A stretch of 64,000 nucleotides of DNA from Treponema saccharophilum DSM 2985. GTDB taxonomy: Bacteria; Spirochaetota; Spirochaetia; Treponematales; Treponemataceae. The notes beneath the pieces are model-generated. The model made no database searches. It had not been told where the DNA came from and was given only the letters and a program-made list of their open reading frames with translations. Each line of letters starts with the position of its first letter. Position 1 is the first letter of the stretch. Below are positions 1 to 8,620 of this stretch, piece after piece. Both the position numbers and the translations under genes were made by a program. The stretch is taken from NCBI RefSeq assembly GCF_000255555.1, contig NZ_AGRW01000054.1, forward strand, positions 124,001 through 188,000, in the 5' to 3' direction.

Positions 1-374
1 TTACCTCCGTCATCTTTTTTAAGAATGTCTACGAGCTGGTCTTTTTCGTCTTTGGAAAGAAGACCGGCCGCAACTGCTGCAATTACGAGCCCCAGGATTA
101 CACCGAATGTGACCTTTAGGCCGGTACTCATTCCGTTTTTTTCTCCTGCAGCCTTTTTTTCGTCCGTTGCATCATCAGTAACAAAGAAAGCGGAAGTCGC
201 ACAACCAAGTTCATCAGCAATCCTGTTCAAAGTCTCTATAGACGGGTCACGCTCACCGTTAAGCCAACGGCTCACCGTAACTTCTGAAACTCCAAGCCTT
301 GTCGCTAAATCCTTCTGGCTCATATTATTGCGTTTGAGCTCAAATTCGATTCTGCGTCTCATTGATTCCCTCAT
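1..374 (-). CDS. XRE-family HTH regulator with C-terminal membrane helix (3' end outside window)
   Basis: The minus-strand frame from ATG 374 is open to the window edge, so the C-terminus is missing. The first 65 residues are a Cro/C1-type helix-turn-helix: MSQKDLATRLGVSEVTVSRW is followed by LNGERDPSIETLNRIADELG. After a hydrophilic linker, roughly residues 85-105 (TFGVILGLVIAAVAAGLL) form one hydrophobic segment, so the protein is probably a membrane-anchored DNA-binding regulator. A second ATG lies 12 nt inside the first (360-362) and could be the real start. A perfect 7+3+7 palindrome sits 35 bp upstream and suggests autoregulation. The DNA target and signal are unknown. Confidence 0.8.
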   Translation of the reverse strand, partial: MRESMRRRIEFELKRNNMSQKDLATRLGVSEVTVSRWLNGERDPSIETLNRIADELGCATSAFFVTDDATDEKKAAGEKNGMSTGLKVTFGVILGLVIAAVAAGLLSKDEKDQLVDILKKDDGG

Positions 375-408
375 TCCAGAAACTCCCCTGTTCCTTGTTT
401 GTTGACTA

Positions 409-425
409 TAAGTTATAATAACTTA
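409..425. promoter_or_regulatory. Perfect palindrome TAAGTTA-TAA-TAACTTA, likely operator
   Basis: The arms 409-415 and 419-425 are exact reverse complements around a 3-bp centre. The site lies 35 bp upstream of the XRE gene that runs leftward from 374, where a repressor operator would be expected. Control by that XRE protein is inference. Confidence 0.5.
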
Positions 426-677
426 ACCAATATGTCAAGATGAAGTGTTCAAAAATAAGCATAAGTGGTAATAATTACCATTTTATGCCGAGAATCGGTA
501 AAAAATACGCCGAGTTTTAAAAATTTCTCGCCGAGAATTTCAAAAAGAACGGCGCGTTTTTTGTACGTTTTTGATACAGTGCCGTTCTTTTGCATTCTTG
601 TTCTGTCCGATGCTTCGCTCGTATGCAAACTGTTTTTCGAAGCTGTGATTTTTGTTCACTCTAAAAAATTGAGATGG
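426..677. other. Non-coding stretch with three GCCGAG repeats and an 11-bp stem hairpin
   Basis: I see no convincing gene here. GCCGAG occurs at 487, 509 and 530, a 21-22 bp (two helical turn) spacing, each copy followed by A/T-rich sequence. Just downstream, AAAAGAACGGC (543-553) pairs perfectly with GCCGTTCTTTT (581-591). The hairpin has a T-rich 3' side and could be a terminator or transcript boundary between the XRE gene and the R-M locus. Confidence 0.4.
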
Positions 678-686
678 TGGTATAAT
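678..686 (+). promoter_or_regulatory. Extended -10 promoter element TGGTATAAT
   Basis: TGnTATAAT matches the consensus extended -10 and ends 11 bp before ATG 698. No clear -35 hexamer stands at 17 bp, which is usual for extended -10 promoters. It would drive the truncated XRE frame and the R-M genes behind it. Confidence 0.5.
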
Positions 687-697
687 ATTCCGCTAAT

Positions 698-826
698 ATG
701 CAAGTTGATTACAGCAATCTTTGGATTCGTTATAAAGTAACGGGACATAAGAACGAAACAGGTTTAATCCCTCTGGCGGGGATTTCAACTAATATTCTGG
801 CAAAACTCAACAAAGGCGAAAGGTGA
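698..826 (+). pseudogene. Truncated XRE-type regulator (42 codons)
   Basis: The frame begins MQVDYSNLWIRYKV and continues into GISTNILAKLNKGER before a stop. It matches the N-terminal half of the small (~70 aa) Cro/C1 regulators that begin YKKLWKLLIDK and contain REKAGISTxTIAKLxKNE. It stops directly after the recognition helix, where family members continue for about 30 residues. The helicase gene starts 7 bp later. It could be a regulator cut down when the R-M locus arrived, or a surviving leader reading frame. Assignment rests on motif resemblance only. Confidence 0.5.
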
Positions 827-833
827 GACGTAA

Positions 834-3800
834 ATGGCGAAAATAAAAAGCACTTTGCTTGATAATACAGAACACTTTAAGGTTGTAGAAAAAATAAAGC
901 AGCTAATAAAAGAGAGCGATGTCAACCAAATCCTTATTGCAACTGGTTTCTGGGATATTCCTGGGACAATGCTGATTTCAGAGGAATTGGATGACTTTCT
1001 CAAGCGAGATGGTAAATCAATCAAACTTCTTATCGGAAAAGACCCGACAGTTTTTGCCTATCAATTGAAAGAATTAAACAGGCAAGACCTAAAAAAGACG
1101 AGTGATGCTATCAAAATTTGCCTTTCGGAATTGCAACCACAGCCAAAATATGACCTTGCAGTTAAATTACTAAAACACTATTGCGATGGGGAACACCCGA
1201 AATTCTGTATCCATATTTTTGATAATCCTGATGATACTTCGCAATTCTTTCATTCTAAATGCTGGATTTTTGCGGAAACGGAAGACTATGGTTTATATGC
1301 AATAATTGGCAGTTCAAACTTTACTCAAAAGGGGCTTGAAGGAAATTCTGAATTGAATTTTCTAGAATCAAATGACTTTGTAATCAACGCCTCATCTTCA
1401 AGTATGCCTGATTCAAAGGGATATTTGGAATGGTTCAAAGATAAATGGAAAAACTCTGAAGACTGGACAAAAGAGTTTTTACTGGCACTTAACAGTTCCC
1501 CAATTGGAAAAACTGTTCCTGTAAAATCGAGCTTACCGCCAGTTATAGACTCTTGTACATTCCTTTCGCCTCGCGAAACCTATCTAAAGTTATTGATTGA
1601 CCAGTTTGGCGATATAATTAATTTTGACGGGAAAATTACGCCTGACGATTACATGCCGCATGACAAAAACTTCAAGCAGCTTACTTACCAAAAAGAAGCT
1701 GTCAATCAGGGATTCGCGATTTTGAGAGAGCATCATGGCTTCATTCTTGCGGATGTGGTTGGATTGGGGAAGACATTCACCGCCCTCATGGTAGTAAAGA
1801 GGCATTTGCTTGAAAGCGGATTTTCGCATCCTGTGTTGATTATCACTCCTCCCGCAATAAAGCAGAGTTGGATTGATTCCATTGAATATTTTGACAAGGA
1901 CGAAATCCCAGAAAAGAAAATCAAGCCGCTTATAACTCTCACAACAATCGGCTGCCTGGATGAAAAAATCGAAAGCGAAGAATTTGTAGCCGAAAACGAC
2001 TTTGATTCTTTTTTCAGAAAAGACGAATTCAGCATGATTGTCGTTGATGAAAGCCACAGGTTCAGAAACAACTCGACTAGAATGTACCAGAAACTTGACG
2101 ATTTGATAGGCTCAATCTCTCCTCAGCCGGATGTCGTGCTTCTTTCCGCGACTCCACAAAACAACGCGCCTTATGATTTACGAAATCAGATTTATCTTTT
2201 CCAACGTGCCCACAATGAAAGCACATTGAACACGCTCGGAAAATATGGAAAAAAGCTCGAAAACTATTTTGCGGAAAAGCAGAATAATTATGAGCAGTGC
2301 ATTAAAAAAGACAAGACAATAAACGGCAAGAAAGTTCCAAAAACAAAAGAAGAACTTGCCGCAGACAAAGAAAAACTTATCGAAGACAGCGAAGATATCC
2401 GCAAACGCATAGTTGAGCCTCTGGTAATCCGCAGGACAAGAACTGATATAGAAAAATTCTATGCTGATGACATGAGCAGCCAGGGGTTAACTTTTCCTAA
2501 GATTCAAAAGCCGGTTGCAATTCCGTATGAGATGAGCGGAGAGCTTGGAGCATTGTTCAACGATACAGTCAATATAATTGCTCCGCAGGTAAGCCACGTT
2601 GACAGCGACGAAGACGGCGAACCGGTTTTAGACTTTGGAGCAGTTGCGGGCAAAGACGCACTCGGCTATTACAGGTACAGGGCAATAGAATTCCTAAAAA
2701 CAAAAGAAGCGCGCAAAAAGCACGAGGTTAACAACTTAACGGTAAGCGCTACTTCTCAGCGACTTGCCCAGATTATGGAACTGCTTTTGGTAAAGCGCCT
2801 TGAAAGTTCTCAGGCAGCATTTAAAGAATCCCTGCACAATCTGCACAGATACAGCGAAAACATGATAAAGATGTGGGATGCAGACCGCATTTTTATCTGC
2901 CCGGACATTGATGTAAATAAAGAATTAAGCGATGAGGCAATGGCTAAAAACGGCAGCTTTGAAAACTGTCTTGATGTTATTGCCCAAAAAGCGAAAAAGG
3001 CAAACAAACGCAATTCCGGCAGTGAAACAGACGGACCGAATCAAGAATACAAGCGGAAGGATTTCTATGAGAATTATATTGAAAAACTCAAGAATGATTT
3101 GGAGCTTATAAATTCCTTGTGCTCAAAATGGGATGTCCAGACAAGCGACCCAAAGATGAGTACATTTATTTTTAAGATTGCTTCTGATTTTTTGAACCCT
3201 GCAAGGAATAAAAACAAGAAGCTTGTTATTTTTACTGAATGCATAGCAACGCAAAAGGCTCTTGTGCAAAGATTGGGTGAAATTTCAATGGCTGATTACA
3301 AAGTCCTTTCAATCACTGCTGCAAACAGAGATGACATGAAAGATGTAATTGCTGCAAATTTTGATGCAAACTACAAGGGAGAGAAAAAAGACGACTATCA
3401 GATTTTGATTACAACAGACGTTCTTGCAGAAGGCGTAAACCTTCACCGTGCAAATTCCATTCTGAATTACGATTCGCCATGGAATGCGACACGGCTCATG
3501 CAGCGTCTTGGCCGCATAAACCGTATCGGAACTGACGCAAAGAAAATCTGGAACTACAACTTCTATCCTTCGACACTTGGAGACAAACAGATAAACCTCA
3601 AGAACAGGACTTATGTGAAGCTCCAGTCTTTCCACGAGTTGTTCGGGGAAGACAGCCAGATTTTTTCGACCGAGGAAGAAGTGAAGCACTTCGACAAAGT
3701 TGTGCGCGACGAGATGGATGAAACGGAGACTCCAATCATGCCGTACATTTCCGAGCTTCGCGAGTTCAAGAAAAGCAATCCTTCCGAGTACGAAAGGCTT

Positions 3801-4376
3801 TCTGCAATTTCCGGAAAAATCGTAACCACTGTTGAGTCTGATGAAAAAGCCGGATTCTCTGCATTGCACGAAACCGACAAGAGTGGCAATCTTCTGCATT
3901 CATTCCTTTATGTTTCTGCTGAGGACGGAAGCGCAAAAAATGCAAGCCAGCTTGAATTCTTTGAAAAATTGAAGCCGCTTTCAGACAATGCGGAAACTGA
4001 CGCCGATAATGAACTTGTCGAAAAGTACAAGACTTCCGTTTTGAATTGTTATGCGGCTGACAAACAAAACGCAACTATTTCCATGAGGAGCAAACTGAGG
4101 AAAGGAGAAGCCGAAATAAGAAAAGCCGCGGGCAAAATCAAGAAACTGTATTCAATGGGGCTTTCAGAGGAATACGAAAACAAGCTTGATGAGATTGCAA
4201 ATTCAATAAGCGACAAGAATTTCGGAATCATCAATAAAGTTCTGGAAATGAATTTTGAAAACGAGGGTCTTGGAAATATGTCCATTGAATTGGACATCGA
4301 TTATCTGTACAAGTTTACGCAAGTCCGCTCTATTGATACGAATGCCGACGTTGCAATAGAATTCATCGTGAAATAA
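834..4376 (+). CDS. PLD-nuclease / SNF2 helicase fusion, restriction component
   Basis: This 1,180-residue protein has a phospholipase D-like nuclease domain at its N-terminus: H140 and K142 of an HxK motif are followed by GSSN at 159-162. A superfamily 2 Snf2-type helicase follows. Its motifs are ADVVGLGKT (about 306-314), VVDESH (403-408), LLSAT (436-440) and a C-terminal lobe with RLMQRLGRINRIG near residue 890. PLD nucleases joined to ATP-dependent helicases are the restriction part of NgoAVII/CglI-like systems and occur in DISARM-like loci. The methyltransferase gene begins 14 bp downstream, so the two form an operon and probably one R-M system. Cleavage activity is inferred from family membership. 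A single HKD motif is seen, so the nuclease would be expected to dimerise. Confidence 0.85.
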   Translation: MAKIKSTLLDNTEHFKVVEKIKQLIKESDVNQILIATGFWDIPGTMLISEELDDFLKRDGKSIKLLIGKDPTVFAYQLKELNRQDLKKTSDAIKICLSELQPQPKYDLAVKLLKHYCDGEHPKFCIHIFDNPDDTSQFFHSKCWIFAETEDYGLYAIIGSSNFTQKGLEGNSELNFLESNDFVINASSSSMPDSKGYLEWFKDKWKNSEDWTKEFLLALNSSPIGKTVPVKSSLPPVIDSCTFLSPRETYLKLLIDQFGDIINFDGKITPDDYMPHDKNFKQLTYQKEAVNQGFAILREHHGFILADVVGLGKTFTALMVVKRHLLESGFSHPVLIITPPAIKQSWIDSIEYFDKDEIPEKKIKPLITLTTIGCLDEKIESEEFVAENDFDSFFRKDEFSMIVVDESHRFRNNSTRMYQKLDDLIGSISPQPDVVLLSATPQNNAPYDLRNQIYLFQRAHNESTLNTLGKYGKKLENYFAEKQNNYEQCIKKDKTINGKKVPKTKEELAADKEKLIEDSEDIRKRIVEPLVIRRTRTDIEKFYADDMSSQGLTFPKIQKPVAIPYEMSGELGALFNDTVNIIAPQVSHVDSDEDGEPVLDFGAVAGKDALGYYRYRAIEFLKTKEARKKHEVNNLTVSATSQRLAQIMELLLVKRLESSQAAFKESLHNLHRYSENMIKMWDADRIFICPDIDVNKELSDEAMAKNGSFENCLDVIAQKAKKANKRNSGSETDGPNQEYKRKDFYENYIEKLKNDLELINSLCSKWDVQTSDPKMSTFIFKIASDFLNPARNKNKKLVIFTECIATQKALVQRLGEISMADYKVLSITAANRDDMKDVIAANFDANYKGEKKDDYQILITTDVLAEGVNLHRANSILNYDSPWNATRLMQRLGRINRIGTDAKKIWNYNFYPSTLGDKQINLKNRTYVKLQSFHELFGEDSQIFSTEEEVKHFDKVVRDEMDETETPIMPYISELREFKKSNPSEYERLSAISGKIVTTVESDEKAGFSALHETDKSGNLLHSFLYVSAEDGSAKNASQLEFFEKLKPLSDNAETDADNELVEKYKTSVLNCYAADKQNATISMRSKLRKGEAEIRKAAGKIKKLYSMGLSEEYENKLDEIANSISDKNFGIINKVLEMNFENEGLGNMSIELDIDYLYKFTQVRSIDTNADVAIEFIVK

Positions 4377-4390
4377 AAGGAATTTGAAAA

Positions 4391-7300
4391 ATGGAAAAAG
4401 GCGAATTGAGAACATTGTTTGAAAGCGAATATCCGGGAAAAAAGGCGATTTTTGAAAAACTGATTCAGCCGATTTTCAAGAAAGCGAAGGACACGACTCT
4501 TTCAAACGAAATCGACATCACCGAAGGCGACAAGAAGCAGATAAAGTCGTTCAGCATAATCGCACAAGTTCGGGGAGGCTTCCCGATTGCGTTTGCGGAT
4601 GTTGAAGTGCAGGATTCCGTCGCATTGAAGCGAAGCCGCGTCACAATTCAGAATTGTGTCCGCAAGATGATGGAGAACGACTCAAACGCGATTATCTTCT
4701 TTCATTTTTCGGACGACAAAAGCGAATGGCGCGTGAGTTTCTGCCACAGAGCCGACAAACTCAAGGAAAGCACGGACGCAAAACGCTTCACATATCTTTG
4801 CGGAACGGAACACGCCTGCAGGACTATCGCGGAAAGATTCGAAACGCTCAAAGGTCTTTCCACAATAAAAGACGAGGACTTGCTTGAAGCGTTCAGCGTG
4901 GAGCCGTTGAGCAAGGAATTCTTTGACGAGTACCGCGAGCATTATGCCGACCTCGTCGAATACATCAGCGGAAAACGATTTGTCAAAAAGGGCGGCAAGT
5001 TTGTTGAAGAAAAGATAAAAAACGCTGCCGGTGCGTTCAGGGAAGCATTCGAGGGCGACGACAAGAAAGTCCGCGACTTTGTGAAAAAAATGATGGGACG
5101 ATTGGTCTTCCTTCAGTTTTTGCAGAAGAAAGGCTGGCTTGGCGTTCAGGAAAACGCAGAATGGGGAAGCGGCGACAAGAATTTCATCTACAACCTTTTC
5201 AGGAACGCAAGCAAAGACGTGCAGAATGACTTTTTGGAAAAAGCATTGGAACCGCTGTTCTTCAAGAGCTTGAATCAAAAGCGGGACGAAAAAGCGATTG
5301 CGCCGGAAGAACTTTGCACTATTTACGGCTCAAAAATCAGAATCCCGTATCTGAACGGCGGACTTTTCGAGGAAGACGAACTCGACAAGAAAAAAGTCAA
5401 ATTCAAGAAAGAGCATTTCGAACAATTGCTCACATTCTTCAACCAGTACAACTTCACGATTGACGAGACCGACGGCGACGACCAGGAAATCGGCGTGGAC
5501 CCGGAAATGCTCGGAAAGATTTTCGAGAACCTCCTTGAAGACAACAAGGACAAGGGCGCATTCTACACACCGAAAGAAATCGTCCAGTACATGTGCCGGG
5601 AGAGCCTGATTGCGTATCTGAACGAAAAGTTGAAAATTGAGAGCGGAGAATCGAAAATCAGGAACTTTGTTCTTAGTCACGATTCTTCACAATTCAACGA
5701 GGGCGAAAAATCTACGCTTCTTCATTCCCTGCTCGACGTGAAAATCTGCGACCCGGCGGTCGGCTCAGGTGCGTTCCCGATGGGAATGATGAACGAGCTT
5801 TTGTCATGCACGCAAGTCCTCACAGGAAACGCGAAGAGCCGCTCCGACCTCAAGAAGCACATCGTCAAGAACAACATCTACGGCGTGGACATCGAAAAAG
5901 GCGCGGTGGACATAGCCCGCCTGCGTTTCTGGCTTGCGATTATCGTTGACGAGGAAGAGCCTCTTCCGCTCCCGAACCTGGACTACAAAATCATGCAGGG
6001 AAACAGCCTGCTTGAGAGTTTCAACGGAATAGACTTGAGCAATTTGTGCAGGAGCGACGACGCGCCCAATCTGTTTGACGACACGGATGACGTGAAGGCG
6101 CTGCTCGGCTATCTGAATTCGTATTTCGACAAGCACGAAGAGAAGGGTGCAATCCGCGATGCAATAAAAGCCTCCGTCCTTGATTTGCTCAGGAACCGCC
6201 ATTTTTCCGGGGAATCGTTTGATGCGCTTTCGGAACTCGATTTGCACGAGAACAGCGAATTTTTCCTCTGGCACACTTGGTTCGGTGACGTTTTCAACCG
6301 ACCGAATGACCGCAACGGGTTTGACATTGTGATTGGGAATCCACCGTATGTAAAGAAACAAAATATTTCTGCGGAAGCTACATATTATTACAACAATAAT
6401 TATTCAGTGGCATATAAGAATTATGACTTATATATAATTTTTACAGAACTTGGTTATAATTTATTAAAAACACATGGATTTATGTCATATATAATGCCTA
6501 AAAAATTTATAACCACAGAATATGGAAAGTTATTGAAAGAATTTATATACAAGAATCGATGCTTAAAAAAATATATAGATTTCGATTTAATTCAAGTTTT
6601 TGAAAATGCAACAAATTATGTCGGCATTTTTGAACTAGAAAAGGTTGTTCAAAAATTTTTCAACTATTATCTGGCAACTCAAGACAAACCTTTACCAGAT
6701 GTAAATGACCTATCTGTTTTTTCTTTTGATCGATTAAGTACTGACAAATGGATTTTTGAAGATGAGAAAAAACAAGAAGTTTTCAAAAAAATTCAAGAAC
6801 AAGGTCCACGATTATCAACCGTTACCAAGAATATTTCACAAGGGTTAGTGACCGGTATGGACAAGGTTTTTGTTTTGCAAAAAAATGAAAATGGATATTA
6901 TTCTAAATTTCTTGATAAAACTTTTAACTTTAAGCAATCTAAAATATTCAAACCTCTTTTGAAGGGAAAAGAAATTAATAGATATACAACTCCATCAAAC
7001 TCTTATTGTATTATTTATCCTTATGAATTAACAAATGATGATACTGTAAGATTACTTTCTTTGAGGGAAATAAGAAAAATAGATCCAGAAGTTGCTGATT
7101 ATCTAATGAGTTGTAAAAAATCCTTGATTTTAAGGGAAGGCTGGATGGATGATACAAACTTCTATGCTTATAGTAGAAATCAGAATATCGCTTTAATGCC
7201 TAAAAGAAAAATTCTAACACAGGTTTTATCATTGCATTCGTCTTTAACCTTTGATACAAATGGGGATTATTGCTTTGTGGGGGGAGGAACCGCAGGTGGT

Positions 7301-7630
7301 TATACAATTATATTGAAGGATGAAAAACAAAGTCTTTATTATTTGGGATTAATGAATTCCACTTTGTTAGAATGGTTTATTCATAAGTATGCTTCTCCAT
7401 TTCAAGGCGGATATTATGCCTATAATAAAACAACTTTATCAGAAATTCCGATTCCAGCTGCCACACCCGCCCAGCAAAAGCCCATCATCGCTTTGGTAGA
7501 CAAAATCCTCGCCGCAAAAAAAGCCAATCCGCAGGCTGACACCAGCAAAGAAGAAGCAGAAATCGACCGCCTTGTGTATCAGTTGTACGGGCTTTCCGAA
7601 GATGAGATAAAGATTGTGGAGGGAAAGTAA
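4391..7630 (+). CDS. Eco57I/PglX-type adenine DNA methyltransferase with exchangeable recognition domain
   Basis: This 1,079-residue class I SAM-dependent N6-adenine methyltransferase has motif I DPAVGSGAF near residue 454 and catalytic NPPY near 649. Next comes a TaqI-like specificity region of about 350 residues and a conserved tail (LVDKILAAKKA ... LVYQLYGLSEDE). The N-terminal 250 residues resemble the domain at the front of type IIG Eco57I-class enzymes. DNA from about 6340 to 7440, encoding the recognition domain, is visibly AT-richer than both flanks, as expected for an exchanged module. An alternative recognition domain lies inverted at 12150-13274. The gene follows the PLD-helicase by 14 bp and is preceded by AAAGGAAT. 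It should methylate the host DNA and set specificity for the helicase-nuclease. Confidence 0.88.
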   Translation: MEKGELRTLFESEYPGKKAIFEKLIQPIFKKAKDTTLSNEIDITEGDKKQIKSFSIIAQVRGGFPIAFADVEVQDSVALKRSRVTIQNCVRKMMENDSNAIIFFHFSDDKSEWRVSFCHRADKLKESTDAKRFTYLCGTEHACRTIAERFETLKGLSTIKDEDLLEAFSVEPLSKEFFDEYREHYADLVEYISGKRFVKKGGKFVEEKIKNAAGAFREAFEGDDKKVRDFVKKMMGRLVFLQFLQKKGWLGVQENAEWGSGDKNFIYNLFRNASKDVQNDFLEKALEPLFFKSLNQKRDEKAIAPEELCTIYGSKIRIPYLNGGLFEEDELDKKKVKFKKEHFEQLLTFFNQYNFTIDETDGDDQEIGVDPEMLGKIFENLLEDNKDKGAFYTPKEIVQYMCRESLIAYLNEKLKIESGESKIRNFVLSHDSSQFNEGEKSTLLHSLLDVKICDPAVGSGAFPMGMMNELLSCTQVLTGNAKSRSDLKKHIVKNNIYGVDIEKGAVDIARLRFWLAIIVDEEEPLPLPNLDYKIMQGNSLLESFNGIDLSNLCRSDDAPNLFDDTDDVKALLGYLNSYFDKHEEKGAIRDAIKASVLDLLRNRHFSGESFDALSELDLHENSEFFLWHTWFGDVFNRPNDRNGFDIVIGNPPYVKKQNISAEATYYYNNNYSVAYKNYDLYIIFTELGYNLLKTHGFMSYIMPKKFITTEYGKLLKEFIYKNRCLKKYIDFDLIQVFENATNYVGIFELEKVVQKFFNYYLATQDKPLPDVNDLSVFSFDRLSTDKWIFEDEKKQEVFKKIQEQGPRLSTVTKNISQGLVTGMDKVFVLQKNENGYYSKFLDKTFNFKQSKIFKPLLKGKEINRYTTPSNSYCIIYPYELTNDDTVRLLSLREIRKIDPEVADYLMSCKKSLILREGWMDDTNFYAYSRNQNIALMPKRKILTQVLSLHSSLTFDTNGDYCFVGGGTAGGYTIILKDEKQSLYYLGLMNSTLLEWFIHKYASPFQGGYYAYNKTTLSEIPIPAATPAQQKPIIALVDKILAAKKANPQADTSKEEAEIDRLVYQLYGLSEDEIKIVEGK
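6296..6349. repeat. Left inverted repeat of the putative invertible segment
   Basis: These 54 bp, inside the methyltransferase gene across the NPPY codons, match the reverse complement of 13221-13274 with four mismatches. The inner 28 bp (6312-6339 against 13231-13258) are identical. Similarity stops sharply after CCGTAT, where the recognition domain begins. Recombination here would join the constant N-terminal part of the enzyme to the other recognition domain. Confidence 0.8.
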
Positions 7631-7674
7631 GGATTGACAGCAATCGGATTTCCTCATGCTGTACAGACAACAGA

Positions 7675-7726
7675 ACCCGCCAAGGTTAATGTTTCTACCA
7701 TCTTCAAATTGGCGGGTCTTTTTTTT
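7675..7726 (+). terminator. Intrinsic terminator after the methyltransferase gene
   Basis: ACCCGCCAA (7675-7683) pairs with TTGGCGGGT (7709-7717) and is followed by a run of T to 7726. It would end the helicase-methyltransferase transcript 45 bp after the stop codon. Confidence 0.75.
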
Positions 7727-8255
7727 ATCTGTTCAGAAATTTGCTGTTTGCGCTCAAAATATCAACATCTGACGAAGAAAAATCGAAATCATGCGTTAAC
7801 AGGATCATACCTTTTTTCTTGCAGAGTAATTCAATCAACTTGTCGTTGAAGTCTAAGGTTGATACTGTAAGAGCAGAATTCAATTCTTCTTTTGAGAATA
7901 ACTCATTAGTAATTTGAAATCTGCTTAAAATACGGTTCTGTATGATTTTATAAATATCTTCCTGTACAGACTGACCATCTGGAGAATTCCGATATTTCTT
8001 AAACTGGTCTCTTGGCAGATTAGACTTATTAAACTCAAGTCTCATAACTCTGTTGATTATTTCAGAAATTACCGTTTCATTTACCACTAGATTTACATTG
8101 TTTTTTATCAGCGTTGACAGCATAGAGCCGTAATCGGTGACAGCCTGTGAATCAGGACTTGTCGGCCAGAAAATATATATGAGAGAGTTTGCATCAAAGA
8201 AAACGGTTCTGTTTTTCAGGCTTGGGATACTTGAAGCTGTGTATCTCATTTTCAT
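7725..8255 (-). CDS. PIN-domain nuclease of a GHKL/STAS-like module
   Basis: This 176-residue protein has a PIN-like pattern of acidic residues: FFDANSLIY (D21), VVNETVISEI in the middle, DFNDKLIELL and a C-terminal LLTHDFDF. PIN domains are metal-dependent RNases and are often toxins. The start ATG overlaps the stop of the DUF4325 gene by four bases (ATGA), so the two are translationally coupled. It is not a VapC with a VapB in front. Its upstream partners are a STAS-like protein and a GHKL ATPase, so control by partner switching is plausible. The target RNA is unknown. Confidence 0.7.
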   Translation of the reverse strand: MKMRYTASSIPSLKNRTVFFDANSLIYIFWPTSPDSQAVTDYGSMLSTLIKNNVNLVVNETVISEIINRVMRLEFNKSNLPRDQFKKYRNSPDGQSVQEDIYKIIQNRILSRFQITNELFSKEELNSALTVSTLDFNDKLIELLCKKKGMILLTHDFDFSSSDVDILSANSKFLNR

Positions 8256-8608
8256 TTGGACTCCTCCAAAACTTCTTTCAAAGAATTTCTGATTCTGTCT
8301 GGGTCTGAATAAAAAATCTTTGCTGTAGAAACGACTCTTTTTAACAACACCGCATCCGTAGCATCTATGTCGGATACAGAAAGATACTCTTTTATATCAT
8401 TTTCAGAAAAATCTCTGTAAAGAATACCTATCGCAGTATTTAGGAATGCGGATGTAAGCATCTGCACATTGAGAAATGAAAGGTCGATGGGCTGCTTGTT
8501 CTTTATGAATTCGGAAACAATCGCACTCACTTTCAGTCCATCGTCAGCCTCAACGCAGAGAGAATTTCCTACAATTTGATAAACGCTTTTCTTTATAGTT
8601 TCTTTCAT
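8252..8608 (-). CDS. STAS-like DUF4325 protein
   Basis: This 118-residue protein shows the DUF4325 pattern: GLKVSAIVSEF, then a beta strand (PIDLSFLNVQMLTSAFLNTA), and LLKRVV near the end. DUF4325 is described as a STAS-like fold, related to anti-anti-sigma factors, and is commonly encoded beside HATPase proteins. It lies 12 bp after the GHKL ATPase gene and overlaps the PIN gene by four bases. I infer that it connects the ATPase to the PIN effector. No Ser/Thr phosphorylation site can be assigned with confidence. Confidence 0.75.
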   Translation of the reverse strand: MKETIKKSVYQIVGNSLCVEADDGLKVSAIVSEFIKNKQPIDLSFLNVQMLTSAFLNTAIGILYRDFSENDIKEYLSVSDIDATDAVLLKRVVSTAKIFYSDPDRIRNSLKEVLEESK

Positions 8609-8620
8609 ATTTGTACCACC

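Noticed and set aside
465-740. Plus-strand frame of 91 codons
   Set aside because: It has no ribosome site, an unnatural composition, and covers a hairpin and a promoter element.
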